The notes: generated by a model not told the origin, from the letters alone. A DNA stretch of 64,000 nt from an uncultured Oscillospiraceae bacterium (GCA_948471205.1 CAOKRT010000008.1:1-64000); one strand, 5' to 3'. Positions 1-8,938 are shown, counted from the stretch's first letter. Numbers and translations: made by a program.

Positions 1-3000
1 CGGTCAAGTTTATCATAGGAAAATTCATAATAATTTCCATTTCCGTATGTTTGCTTGGACATTAAGCCGGCAGAATTGTACTGAATGGAAGAAAGTGTTT
101 TCCAGTCTGTTCCGTTGCCGACTTTGTTTTGCGTTGTTCTGCCGAACACATCATATGCAAAGCCGTAGCGTGTGCCGCTGTTTACGTTTATGGCTGTTAA
201 CCTGTCTTTGGAATAGGAATAGGAATTTTTCATTCCGCCTGCCGACACAGAGGTTAAACTGTCATTATTCGCATTATAAGTATAGCTTGTTACATGATCC
301 AGTTCGTCGGTTACACTTTGAAGCGTTCCCTTTTTTTCATCATATTTGTAGGTTGTGGGCAGACCGCGCTGATTTTTTGAAACAGACACAAAGTTTTTGC
401 TTGCCGTATACTCTGTTTGCGTTAGAATGTTATTGGAATCTGCTTTATCCACAGGGATGAAATACCATTTCTGCCATTCCTTCAGGGCTGTTTTTGTGCA
501 GGCATTCTGCTTTACCACCCTTGATGTTTCATGAATGGTTTGCGTATCATACTGGGCATCAAGGCATTTTGCAAAATCCGTTACACTTGTGAAAATGCCG
601 AATGTACCGTCTGACTGTTTTGTAAGTTTAAACTGCTGTGCCTTTGTTTGTGTGTTTTTTGTATATATCTGCAGATTTGCGCCTGTATCTTTTGAACTGC
701 CCCGCACATCCAAACAAATTTCCGGGAATTTTACCGACTGCAGTGTATATACATCCGTTGTTCCGGGCACGAGTGTTGCTTTCCACTGAAATGCTGTACT
801 GCCTGTATAGCGCCTGGTTCTTAAATCTTCGCCTTTTGTTCCCGTCTGACCGCTGTTTATGCCGTGGGCAGAATAGGCATTTATGATAAAGTAGCTTTTT
901 CCGTTTTCTATTTTGGAAGCTCTGGTTCTTGCATTCAGCGAGGCTTTGGTAACATTTCCCTTATCGTCATATGTAAAGCCGTATTCCTGCCCGTCTGTTG
1001 ACATTGCAAAGGTAAGCTGATTTTTATCGTTATACGTATAAAGATATTTGCTTCCGGACGGATTGAGCATTTTTGCCATTTGGCTTCCGTAATATGAAAA
1101 CGTAGAATTTGTTTTTGCAAGGTCTACTACGGAAGAAACATTTCCGTTGCTGTCGTAGGCATACGTTTGTCCGTACTGCTCTTTATAGCAAAATGCGCCG
1201 GTAAGATGGGCATTATTGACATTATGGTCGTACACAAGCGATATGCCGAGATTTCCGTAATCTGACGGCGCAACAAAAGTGTCTGACAGAAACTGCCATC
1301 TGTCTTTTATATCCGGATTAAAGTCTTTTTTCTGTGCGCCGAGATATTTGCCGTCTTTATCATAATAATTGAATTCAAGCCTGAACTGCGGCTTATAGGC
1401 ATCGTTATCCTTTGTGCTGTTCAGCGGCGCCGAAAAAGCGTTTACCCACATACCAAACGTGAAAACATCGCCTTTTTTGCCGCTTGCAGGAAGATACTGT
1501 TTCAGAATTTTCTGACTGTTTTCCACTGTGCCCGTAAGCTTTCCGCATTTATCAAATCCGGCAAGACCGGAAGCCTTTACAACCGTGCTTTCATCTGTGC
1601 TGAACGTGCGCCATGCGCCCATATCGTTTGAAAAATCGGAATTTTCCACAATGTTGAAGCTGCTTGGATTGGCGCTTTTTTCAAGCTGAACATCATCAAT
1701 CCACACTGTGCCGCTGGATGTGGCGCCAAGCCCCATGGTTATACGAAGCGTGCCCCCTTCCGGCACGGTAAATGTTACACTTTTACGTTCCCAGCCGCTT
1801 GTTTTGGTGGTTTTTTCAATTTTTTCACTTGAAATATATGCGCCGTTTCCGGGTTCATGAAGTTCTGCAAAAATCTGAACACCTTCACCGGGAATGGTTG
1901 CCCCCTCTGTATTTACATATGCAGACAAGGTATATGTTCCGCCGGGCATATTATCAAGAGACTGAACAGCATTTACACGCCCTGCATTTGCCGCAGGCTT
2001 TGAAACCTTGAGGCTGTGTTTTGTGATATTTCCTTTTGTGGTATCTGCGGCAACAACAGCACCGTTTGAATCGTTTATATATTTCCAATAACCGTTAAGC
2101 CCTTTATTAAAGGCTGGATTTACAATATAATTTGTTGTGCTTTTAAGCACACGTGATTCCGAAATAAGCTTATTTGCTTTATTGCTTGTGCTGTTTCCTG
2201 CATTGAACTTAAATGACTGCGCACTGCCGTCAATATTTGAAACAACGCCGGTTGTCTGCCCGTAATCATTAAACTGATATGTATAGCTTCTGTTTTGCTT
2301 ATCGGTTACACTCGTTTCGTTCTGCCTGTATACAAAACTGTATTTTTCAAGCACATTGGCGTCTTCGCTTCCCCAGTCAACAGAAGTGATTCGTTTCTGA
2401 ACAGAAGCATCATACAAAGCCCTTAATCTGTTTTTATCAATACCTGTTATTTTATGTATAATGCCTGCGCTGTGATAAGAAACAGAAACTGCCTCGCCGT
2501 CTGCAAAAGTAATTTTAATTAAATTGTTTGAACTGTATGCAAACTGGGTTTTTCTGCCCGACGGGTCTGCAATTGCAGTAACACGTGACGGCAAATCGGC
2601 AGAATATGTGAAATTATATGCTCTTCCTGCGCCGTCTTTAACAGCCTTTATTCTTCTGACACCCGAAACGGTTTCATATTGTATTGTTGACGAAATGCCT
2701 GCCGCATTTGTAATTCTTACAAGAACATAGGATTTATCAAAATACATTTTATTTTTATCTTTGTCTGTTACAATATAGTTAGCCAGCGGTTCTGCAGAAT
2801 CCGAACCGACTGTAATAACTTTCATACTGTAGCCAAGACCGTCCTCGTCCTTGCCGTCTGTGGAGGAACTTCCGAAATAAAACCAATGCTTTGTTCCGTC
2901 CGCATCATTCAGGTAATATTTATAACCGTTGTTAAACAGTTCACCGCTTTCCTTTTGCAGAAAGATGTGGTAATTGGTTTGAAAATGGTTGCCCGTTAAG

Positions 3001-4649
3001 GAATAAGCCACTTCTTTGCTTCTGTTTGAATTGTAAACCAAAGAAATGTTCACAGGCATAAGATTACCGCCCGCATCCTGTGTTACCGGCTGTGAATATA
3101 CTAAATTTCCGTTATAATTATTAACGCTTGCCGTACCGCCTCTGCCTGCCGTCAAGTTTGAATACGTCCAATAATCCTCATAACCTGACATGTTGCGGTA
3201 TGAAATAACAAGCACAGGTCTGTTTTCGGGATAGGTTGTGTAATCAATTGAATAAAACCAAGCCTTTGCCGGCGATGTTTTTGTTGTTGTGAGGGACAAA
3301 CCGTAATTCGGATAATCCTTTGAATACCAGCCACGCACCATATCTGTTACTTCAAATTCACAGAACACGTCTTTTTTCGTGGATTCAGTAAGAACTTTAT
3401 AATCTGTGATTCGTCCTTCTCCGTAAGGTCCGTTATTCCAGGTAACGGTATTTTCCTGCCAATCGTTTGTTAAACGCTTTAGATTTACGGTTAAACCCAG
3501 TTCACATTTTCTAAGACCGATATTGAATCTGGCATCAACAACCTTATCTGCCACGCTTAAAGACGGCAGTTGGAATTTTACATAGCTTTCTGTTTGCCCG
3601 TATCCGCTGATATTGCCCACATAAAGGCTGCCCATATCGTCTGTTCCGGCTTTTCTGTAGCATTTATCGGGATTTTGCTTTGAAACAAATGCCGATTCCA
3701 CATTGGCAGGGCTTTGCTTTGTTTTTAAAACCGGGTCGGCCAGCACAGGATATTCGCGTTCCTCTGCTTCAAGCCATTCCTTATCCAGTGAAGTAACAAC
3801 AGTAAAAGAACCATTCTTAACATTTGTCAGAGAAAGCGATATACCATCCGAATATGCACCGCTTGCATCCGTCATATACGGAGCGGATACCGTATATATA
3901 ACTTCGCCCTCTTCTGTCCGAAGCTCAATGGTTTTATCGTTAATCTGCACAGGAAGCAAACCGTTTGCATTGTAAACGGCTTCAAACTGTGAAGGCGCTC
4001 TTTTGCTGTTTAAAATAATATTTTCTTTCACGCCCAAAGAACCGATTATATATTCTAAATCCGTGCTTTTGAATACATTGGGATAAATCACCGTTGATGT
4101 TGCTTTTTCAAGTGTAAACGGGTCATCATCGTTCGCAGTTTTTGCAATTTCAGCCGTGGTTTTCTTTGCATCTGAATAATACCAGGAAATTTTATATCCG
4201 TTTTTCTCAATTCTCACAAACTTTTTGCCGTTTGTTTTCTTTGAGAGGCGAACAGAATAATCAGATGTTTTATTAATCAAATCTTTATTTTTTACAGCTT
4301 TGCCCGAGTTTTCAAATTTATCTTCATCAACCTCGTTCAATGTATTGTCGTAATCCACCCATGTTCCGTTTTTCTCAAAATGAACCGGTGATGAATACTG
4401 CACTGCTTTTACTGTTCCGTTTTCCATACGGAAATGCTTTACATTTTCTTCTCTTTTTTCAGTTTCCTCATAAAGCACTTCTTCAGAATTTGTTTGCGTA
4501 TTCGATAATATATCCGAACTGTTTTCAAATATGCTTTGACCATCTTCTGTTTGTGCAGCCGCTGTTACGGGACTGAAAATCATGATTACTGCCAGCAATA
4601 TGCTTAACATTTTCACCGGCAGTGTATACTTGCTTTTGTTTTCTTTCAT
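1..4649 (-). CDS. Secreted RHS/YD-repeat protein with DNRLRE and ricin-type domains (3' end outside window)
   Basis: Reading leftwards from ATG 4649 the frame stays open to the window edge, giving at least 1,549 residues. AGGAG lies just upstream of the ATG. Residues 1-30 form a signal peptide ending near TAAAQT. A DNRLRE-like beta domain spans about 315-480, followed by an RHS core with a conserved entry segment near 485-540. Two jelly-roll, carbohydrate-binding-like segments lie at about 840-990 and 996-1130. A ricin-B-like lectin domain at about 1250-1395 is inserted between YD repeats; it contains 'CLDV' and a QxF motif. YD repeats resume, for example 'YGNGNYYEFSYDKLDR' near 1535. Such proteins are surface-anchored or released polymorphic toxins or adhesins, with the variable effector at the C-terminus. 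That end and any immunity gene lie outside the window, so the effector is unknown. The family call is confident; the function is inference. Confidence 0.85.
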   Translation of the reverse strand, partial: MKENKSKYTLPVKMLSILLAVIMIFSPVTAAAQTEDGQSIFENSSDILSNTQTNSEEVLYEETEKREENVKHFRMENGTVKAVQYSSPVHFEKNGTWVDYDNTLNEVDEDKFENSGKAVKNKDLINKTSDYSVRLSKKTNGKKFVRIEKNGYKISWYYSDAKKTTAEIAKTANDDDPFTLEKATSTVIYPNVFKSTDLEYIIGSLGVKENIILNSKRAPSQFEAVYNANGLLPVQINDKTIELRTEEGEVIYTVSAPYMTDASGAYSDGISLSLTNVKNGSFTVVTSLDKEWLEAEEREYPVLADPVLKTKQSPANVESAFVSKQNPDKCYRKAGTDDMGSLYVGNISGYGQTESYVKFQLPSLSVADKVVDARFNIGLRKCELGLTVNLKRLTNDWQENTVTWNNGPYGEGRITDYKVLTESTKKDVFCEFEVTDMVRGWYSKDYPNYGLSLTTTKTSPAKAWFYSIDYTTYPENRPVLVISYRNMSGYEDYWTYSNLTAGRGGTASVNNYNGNLVYSQPVTQDAGGNLMPVNISLVYNSNRSKEVAYSLTGNHFQTNYHIFLQKESGELFNNGYKYYLNDADGTKHWFYFGSSSTDGKDEDGLGYSMKVITVGSDSAEPLANYIVTDKDKNKMYFDKSYVLVRITNAAGISSTIQYETVSGVRRIKAVKDGAGRAYNFTYSADLPSRVTAIADPSGRKTQFAYSSNNLIKITFADGEAVSVSYHSAGIIHKITGIDKNRLRALYDASVQKRITSVDWGSEDANVLEKYSFVYRQNETSVTDKQNRSYTYQFNDYGQTTGVVSNIDGSAQSFKFNAGNSTSNKANKLISESRVLKSTTNYIVNPAFNKGLNGYWKYINDSNGAVVAADTTKGNITKHSLKVSKPAANAGRVNAVQSLDNMPGGTYTLSAYVNTEGATIPGEGVQIFAELHEPGNGAYISSEKIEKTTKTSGWERKSVTFTVPEGGTLRITMGLGATSSGTVWIDDVQLEKSANPSSFNIVENSDFSNDMGAWRTFSTDESTVVKASGLAGFDKCGKLTGTVENSQKILKQYLPASGKKGDVFTFGMWVNAFSAPLNSTKDNDAYKPQFRLEFNYYDKDGKYLGAQKKDFNPDIKDRWQFLSDTFVAPSDYGNLGISLVYDHNVNNAHLTGAFCYKEQYGQTYAYDSNGNVSSVVDLAKTNSTFSYYGSQMAKMLNPSGSKYLYTYNDKNQLTFAMSTDGQEYGFTYDDKGNVTKASLNARTRASKIENGKSYFIINAYSAHGINSGQTGTKGEDLRTRRYTGSTAFQWKATLVPGTTDVYTLQSVKFPEICLDVRGSSKDTGANLQIYTKNTQTKAQQFKLTKQSDGTFGIFTSVTDFAKCLDAQYDTQTIHETSRVVKQNACTKTALKEWQKWYFIPVDKADSNNILTQTEYTASKNFVSVSKNQRGLPTTYKYDEKKGTLQSVTDELDHVTSYTYNANNDSLTSVSAGGMKNSYSYSKDRLTAINVNSGTRYGFAYDVFGRTTQNKVGNGTDWKTLSSIQYNSAGLMSKQTYGNGNYYEFSYDKLD

Positions 4650-4713
4650 TTTACTCTCCTCATTTTGTTGCATCCGTTTTTTTCTTAGATTAAAAATACC
4701 ACCCCAATTCAAA

Positions 4714-4771
4714 TTAATCTATGATACGTTCTCATAAAATACATATTTTGTCAATAAAAAATGCAAAAGTG
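4714..4771 (-). promoter_or_regulatory. Putative regulatory region of the RHS gene, sharing motifs with 8722-8878
   Basis: On the minus strand CACTTTTGCA, then 7 nt, then TTGACA (4771-4748) is followed by AACGTATCATAGATTAA (4730-4714), about 65 bp before the RHS start. Both blocks recur upstream of the secreted-protein gene at 8699 with nearly identical sequence. TTGACA resembles a -35 box but no good -10 lies 17 bp downstream. The palindrome-poor 17-mer could therefore be a regulator site or a leader element. The function is inferred only from the recurrence. Confidence 0.45.
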
Positions 4772-4838
4772 CAACGAATTTCTGCAGAAGCGTAACAATT
4801 ATATTCCTTTTTCATCCTTACGTTTTCTGACATTACAA

Positions 4839-4876
4839 CACCTCCTATGGTAGTTTTTATTCTACCATAGGAGGTG
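4839..4876. promoter_or_regulatory. Perfect 15-bp hairpin after the ABC cassette
   Basis: CACCTCCTATGGTAG (4839-4853) and its exact reverse complement (4862-4876) flank an 8-nt AT loop, 8 bp after the stop of the permease gene at 4884. Only the plus strand has a T-run after the stem, although the genes on both sides run on the minus strand. On the minus strand the 3' arm contains AGGAGGTG, seven bases before an ATG (4833). The element is either a terminator lacking a U-tract or a hairpin that hides a ribosome-binding site. Confidence 0.55.
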
Positions 4877-4883
4877 CTTTTTG

Positions 4884-5570
4884 CTATTGTCTATTTTTAC
4901 CGGACTTGTTCAGATATCCACTCTGCTTTTTGAATTTAAAAAAATAATTTTTATCTGCAAATATAAGAATTACAAATAATACTCCCATTAAAATTAACGG
5001 TAAATACTTCACTAAAAAAATACTTATTGTTAATGCTTCATAGCTTTTATAAAAAAGGAAAAAATCAAAAGAAAAAAACTCATTCAATAAAACATATAAT
5101 ATCAAAATGAGGATAGACATTGTTGCAGATTTTGAAAGAAGTAAAAAAAGCATTGCAACACCATAATAGAATAATGATATACAAATTATTTTTATGGTCA
5201 TTCCTAAAAAATCAGAAATATGGTTGAATTGCAAAAGTATAATTACGGATGCGTTAAGCATCGGCAATAAATAGAATAAAGCAGATGTTGAAAACTGTTT
5301 TTTATTATTATAAAAGAATAAAACATCTTTTGTTTTTTCTGAAAAAAAGGATTCCGACACAAAAGCACTTATCCATATTGTTGATATAGGTAAAAAAATG
5401 TATAAAACATTCAGTATCTCAATTTCTGCACCTGTGCCTTTTAACTTATAAAGAAAGAATGAAACTGCCGGAACCATTATGTTAATGATTATGAGTGGTA
5501 TTATCCATAATTTATTGATAGATTTAAGAAAATAATAATATGTTTTCAGTTTAAATTTTCTATAAAGCAT
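4884..5570 (-). CDS. ABC-2-type permease-like membrane protein
   Basis: This is a 228-residue integral membrane protein with six predicted hydrophobic segments (roughly 22-40, 48-72, 95-115, 122-145, 148-170, 185-207) and a lysine-rich C-terminal tail. It has no recognised catalytic motif. It overlaps the upstream ATPase gene by 25 bp, so the two are probably translationally coupled and form part of one exporter. Size and topology suit an ABC-2 permease half. The base composition is very AT-rich, like the rest of the cassette and unlike the housekeeping genes further right. The specific substrate is unknown; the secreted protein at the head of the operon is the obvious candidate. Confidence 0.6.
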   Translation of the reverse strand: MLYRKFKLKTYYYFLKSINKLWIIPLIIINIMVPAVSFFLYKLKGTGAEIEILNVLYIFLPISTIWISAFVSESFFSEKTKDVLFFYNNKKQFSTSALFYLLPMLNASVIILLQFNHISDFLGMTIKIICISLFYYGVAMLFLLLSKSATMSILILILYVLLNEFFSFDFFLFYKSYEALTISIFLVKYLPLILMGVLFVILIFADKNYFFKFKKQSGYLNKSGKNRQ

Positions 5571-6379
5571 ATATATCCATCCTCTACTGTCGGTTCAAGC
5601 TCTAAAGCATCTATCCTGTTTTTACAAATTATTTTTTCATAATTCTTTTCGTTAATTGAAACCGAACCCAAAGAATGAAAATCGCAAGTTATATCGTCGG
5701 TATTTTCAACAGCAAACACCTTTCCTTTCGCTATGTTTGCCAATTCTTTGCAAGAATCAAACTGCGTAATTTTGCCGTTTGACAATACAAGAATTTTATC
5801 ACATAAGGATTCAATATCAGTCACGATATGTGTGGACAGAATAACACATTTATCGTTTTTAATTTTTCTGATAACATTTTTAAAATTCAATCTTTCTTCA
5901 GGGTCCAGCCCTGCCGTAGGTTCATCTAATAATAAAATATCAGGGTTTCCGATAAGTGCCTGTGCAATTCCGAGGCGCCTTTTCATTCCGCCGGACAGCT
6001 TTTTAACAAGTTCATCTTTTTTATTTGTTAAATTCAGAATTGCAAGCAATTCTGTTATTTCACTATCCGTTATTTTATACTCTTTTAAGTTTGCAAAAAA
6101 TTGCAAAACTTCATAAGAGGTCAATTCATTAAACACATCAAAATTCTGCGGAAGATAACCTATATAATTTAGATAATCTTTCATTTCTGTTTCATTATTA
6201 TAATAAGAAATTGTTCCGCTGTTTACCTTTTCAATCTGGGTTATACAGCGAAGCAAAGTTGTCTTGCCGCTGCCATTTCGTCCGAGTAATCCATAAGTGA
6301 ATTTTTCCAATTCAATACTAATTTTATCAGCAATTAAAGCAGACTTAAATTTTTTATTTACATTATCAAGTTTAAGCAT
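5546..6379 (-). CDS. ABC transporter ATP-binding protein
   Basis: This 277-residue nucleotide-binding subunit energises the neighbouring permeases. Walker A GRNGSGKT lies at 33-40, the Q-loop Gln at about 78, the signature LSGGMKRR from 128, Walker B ILLLDEP at 148-154, and a switch His in 'STHIV'. About 65 extra residues follow the ATPase core, as in BcrA/CcmA-like exporters of peptides or antibiotics. The gene overlaps its upstream neighbour by 8 bp and its downstream neighbour by 25 bp, which indicates one transcript with the genes at 4884 and 6372. The family call is certain; the substrate is not. Confidence 0.9.
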   Translation of the reverse strand: MLKLDNVNKKFKSALIADKISIELEKFTYGLLGRNGSGKTTLLRCITQIEKVNSGTISYYNNETEMKDYLNYIGYLPQNFDVFNELTSYEVLQFFANLKEYKITDSEITELLAILNLTNKKDELVKKLSGGMKRRLGIAQALIGNPDILLLDEPTAGLDPEERLNFKNVIRKIKNDKCVILSTHIVTDIESLCDKILVLSNGKITQFDSCKELANIAKGKVFAVENTDDITCDFHSLGSVSINEKNYEKIICKNRIDALELEPTVEDGYICFIENLN

Positions 6380-8294
6380 ATTTTTCTCCTAACGCATTCA
6401 AAAACGCAAGCGGACTTCTATTATCATTACTATCAATTAAATAATCGTTAATTTCTTTTGCTGCAACTTCTTTATATTTTGAATCAAACAGAACTTTAAT
6501 TTTTTGTATTAGTTCCTTTTTTTCATCTGATGCATCGTTTTCTAACCGATATAAATAATCCTGATCTTGATCTGGGTTATAGTAAGCACATACATAAACA
6601 TAAAATTCTTTTTTATTTATATCTATTTTTGATTCAAATGAAGCTTGCTCAATCTTATATGTTGAAATTGTAAACAGATAATTATCATAAGTCCTTATTC
6701 GCTCATATTGCGATAAATTCACATATGGTATAATAAATATTTTTTTAATATTTTTATTATGTTCAATAAATGAGTTCAAATCTTTTTTTAATTCGCATGG
6801 TTCATAACTTTTAGAAAAATAGGGATAAATTACGGAAGTATCATTAATTTTTAATGTATCATAAAATCCACTTAAAATCGTTATTGAATTAGCATTACCT
6901 GAAAACTGATTTTTCCCTTTTTCCTCCAGATTGCAATAAACCTGTTTTAACGAATGAACCTTAACATTAAAGGTTGCAGTATATGGCAATGAATTATCTA
7001 AAAACCCATTATATTCGTCAAATGTTCTATGAAATCCCGGAATAGGATAATATGAAAAATTTGCTGGTAAAAACACACCTGCATAACTGCTGTAATACTG
7101 CACAGAGCCTCCATAGTATTCCATACACAGATATTCAATTTCGTTATTGTCACTGCTTATTGTTAAATAATCATGGTCTTGTATAAAACGAAGTGGTATT
7201 CCGCTCTGATTGGTTACTTTGGTAACCTTATATTTATGATAAAGCGTAAAATTGTATTCCGATAAATTCTGATTATCAACATACACTCTGACTTCTGCTT
7301 TTAAATTCAGATAAGTTGAAAAATTTAGATCATATTTTTTTACTTGAAAATCCGCAGCTTTTTCTCGCTGAACATCCTGTGCCGGATCCTGTCTGCCGTC
7401 CTTATAATGTATATAATACAAATCATCATTCACGGTGCTTGAAGCGCTCAAATCCATTTTCGGAACAGATATCTTCATAAAATAGCCTGATAATAAACAA
7501 GCGCAAAAAAATAAGCATATAACACTCTTCCATATTTTTCCTATTCTTGACTTATTATTTATAATAATAAATATCATAACGGAAAGAACAATATAAAACA
7601 GAAGCTGAGAAATTTTGTTGATATTTAAAATCAAGCCTGTTACTTCATTTGGCGACCACCTGAGTGAATCCGGTGCTATAAAAAAGAATTCAAGGATTTT
7701 GGTTAAATCATTTCCGCTATTTTCAAGAATATTCATTGATGAAATTTGAATCATTTCCGTTTCTGAGAATGCAAAAACGAGCATCAATAAATATGAAATA
7801 TATTTTCTTTTTCTACTTATATAAGAAAGAAGTAAACCGATAAAAACAGCCGTAAGCAAACACAGGAAATAATAACATAGTAATGCAGTAATTGTATGAA
7901 CTAATAGTGCAAAAGAAAATTGAGCATTGGCAATAATATATATAACATTAATAAGAATTGCCTCTGTTGTAAGGAAAGATATATAACAGATAAAAATTGC
8001 AAGTTCGTTTTTATAAACGGAAGTTATATTTTTTTTATATACGAAAAAGGATTCTTTATAGGAATGAATTTTTGAGAAACATTCATACGAAAAAAACATT
8101 AAAATAATTATTAAAAAATATAACATACGCAAGGTGATTGACAAAATTATAAGAGAATCTGATCCACCCTCAATTATTGAAATTATAAAAAGATATACTT
8201 CAAGTGCCGTAAATGCAACTGTTGTTATAATCATAAAAATTTTCTGAAATTTATTTCTTTCAATGATTTTTAACAAGAGTTTAAAATTGTTCAT
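6372..8294 (-). CDS. ABC-2-like permease fused to a non-catalytic M1-aminopeptidase-like domain
   Basis: The protein has 640 residues. About seven hydrophobic segments occupy residues 18-272 (including 18-42, 48-70, 97-122, 128-157, 167-180, 230-247 and 255-273). A large extracytoplasmic part follows. Residues 318-455 read like the N-terminal beta-saddle of M1 aminopeptidases ('KKYDLNFSTYLNLKAEVRVY', then 'ANFSYYPIPGFHR'). Residues 475-550 resemble the start of the peptidase domain ('SGFYDTLKINDTSVIYPY', 'KKIFIIPY'). The HExxH zinc helix expected next is absent, and the protein ends after 90 more residues. Permease-M1 fusions are known in Bacillota ABC-2 systems; this one looks truncated to a binding or chaperone-like module. 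It sits between the secreted-protein gene (12 bp gap) and the ATPase gene (8 bp overlap). Confidence 0.6.
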   Translation of the reverse strand: MNNFKLLLKIIERNKFQKIFMIITTVAFTALEVYLFIISIIEGGSDSLIILSITLRMLYFLIIILMFFSYECFSKIHSYKESFFVYKKNITSVYKNELAIFICYISFLTTEAILINVIYIIANAQFSFALLVHTITALLCYYFLCLLTAVFIGLLLSYISRKRKYISYLLMLVFAFSETEMIQISSMNILENSGNDLTKILEFFFIAPDSLRWSPNEVTGLILNINKISQLLFYIVLSVMIFIIINNKSRIGKIWKSVICLFFCACLLSGYFMKISVPKMDLSASSTVNDDLYYIHYKDGRQDPAQDVQREKAADFQVKKYDLNFSTYLNLKAEVRVYVDNQNLSEYNFTLYHKYKVTKVTNQSGIPLRFIQDHDYLTISSDNNEIEYLCMEYYGGSVQYYSSYAGVFLPANFSYYPIPGFHRTFDEYNGFLDNSLPYTATFNVKVHSLKQVYCNLEEKGKNQFSGNANSITILSGFYDTLKINDTSVIYPYFSKSYEPCELKKDLNSFIEHNKNIKKIFIIPYVNLSQYERIRTYDNYLFTISTYKIEQASFESKIDINKKEFYVYVCAYYNPDQDQDYLYRLENDASDEKKELIQKIKVLFDSKYKEVAAKEINDYLIDSNDNRSPLAFLNALGEKYA

Positions 8295-8306
8295 TTTAGC
8301 ATCACC

Positions 8307-8699
8307 CTATACATTCATATAGCCCCAAGCTTCGCAATCTTTATTGAGTGCACCTTTTGGATTAAGTCTCACAAACCATGTCGTTGAATCATCTCTTTTT
8401 CTTGTTATAAAAGCAGTTCCTTGAGGCGTTTTATATCCCGGTTTCATTAGTTCACTGCTATCTTCGTACCATATAAAAGCTTTTTTATATTTAGCAATTA
8501 AATAAACAGAATACTTTGATGATCCACTGTTACTTCCCCAATATTCTTTAACTTCACCCCCAACATTAAATGAAGAAGCTGATGCTTCAGTTTTTGTTAA
8601 ATGTGCTCCTACAATTCCAGAATTTGCCGAAAATGCTCCGTCTAATACTCCAAAGCACATTATCATTGTAAATAAAAATGCTAATACTTTTTTCTTCAT
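8307..8699 (-). CDS. Small secreted protein heading the ABC cassette (candidate exported peptide)
   Basis: This 130-residue protein has a clear signal peptide: MKKK, a hydrophobic core at 5-22, and cleavage near AFS-AN. The mature part is about 100 residues, rich in Ser, Lys, Tyr and Trp, with a single Cys near the C-terminus and the ending 'AWGYMNV'. 'NVGGEVKEYWG' and the Trp/Tyr-rich body weakly recall lactococcin-972-type bacteriocins, whose operons also pair a small secreted protein with a ~650-residue membrane protein and an ABC ATPase. The similarity is too weak to assign the family. The gene is first in a four-gene AT-rich operon. A good ribosome-binding site (AAGGAGA) precedes the ATG at 8699. 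Confidence 0.6.
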   Translation of the reverse strand: MKKKVLAFLFTMIMCFGVLDGAFSANSGIVGAHLTKTEASASSFNVGGEVKEYWGSNSGSSKYSVYLIAKYKKAFIWYEDSSELMKPGYKTPQGTAFITRKRDDSTTWFVRLNPKGALNKDCEAWGYMNV

Positions 8700-8721
8700 A
8701 ATAAATCTCCTTAATTTTATT

Positions 8722-8878
8722 TTAATTTATGATACGTTGTTTTTTGTGTCGAAGCACAAAGATACTAAATCATCGGAAACACCCTTCCCTATCAAATCTA
8801 AATACTAAAAATCTTTTAATATTTCAATTTATATTTAAAACATAAAACTATTTTTTGTCAAGAAATTTTGCAAAAGTG
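8722..8878 (-). promoter_or_regulatory. Putative regulatory region of the secreted-protein/ABC cassette
   Basis: CACTTTTGCA, 7 nt, then TTGACA (8878-8855 on the minus strand) repeats the arrangement found at 4771-4748. TTAAAT lies 17 bp downstream as a possible -10. AACGTATCATAAATTAA (8738-8722) matches the RHS upstream element at 16 of 17 positions. Between the blocks, TTTGTG and CACAAA (8743-8760) form a short hairpin. The remaining sequence from 8761 to 8854 and from 8879 to 8938 is AT-rich and shows nothing else that I can recognise. Confidence 0.45.
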
Positions 8879-8938
8879 TATAAAAATTTGACATAAATGT
8901 AAATTATTCAACAATTTAAGATATAATTAAAAGGAAAA

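Noticed and set aside
47-2730. Several plus-strand ORFs of 68-137 residues across the RHS gene
   Set aside because: They lie opposite a continuous minus-strand frame with clear RHS motifs, lack ribosome-binding sites and have low-complexity, Cys/Phe-rich translations.
8307-8699. Firm assignment of the small secreted protein to lactococcin 972
   Set aside because: Only general features (signal peptide, size, operon plan, a GG motif) agree; the core residues do not match convincingly.
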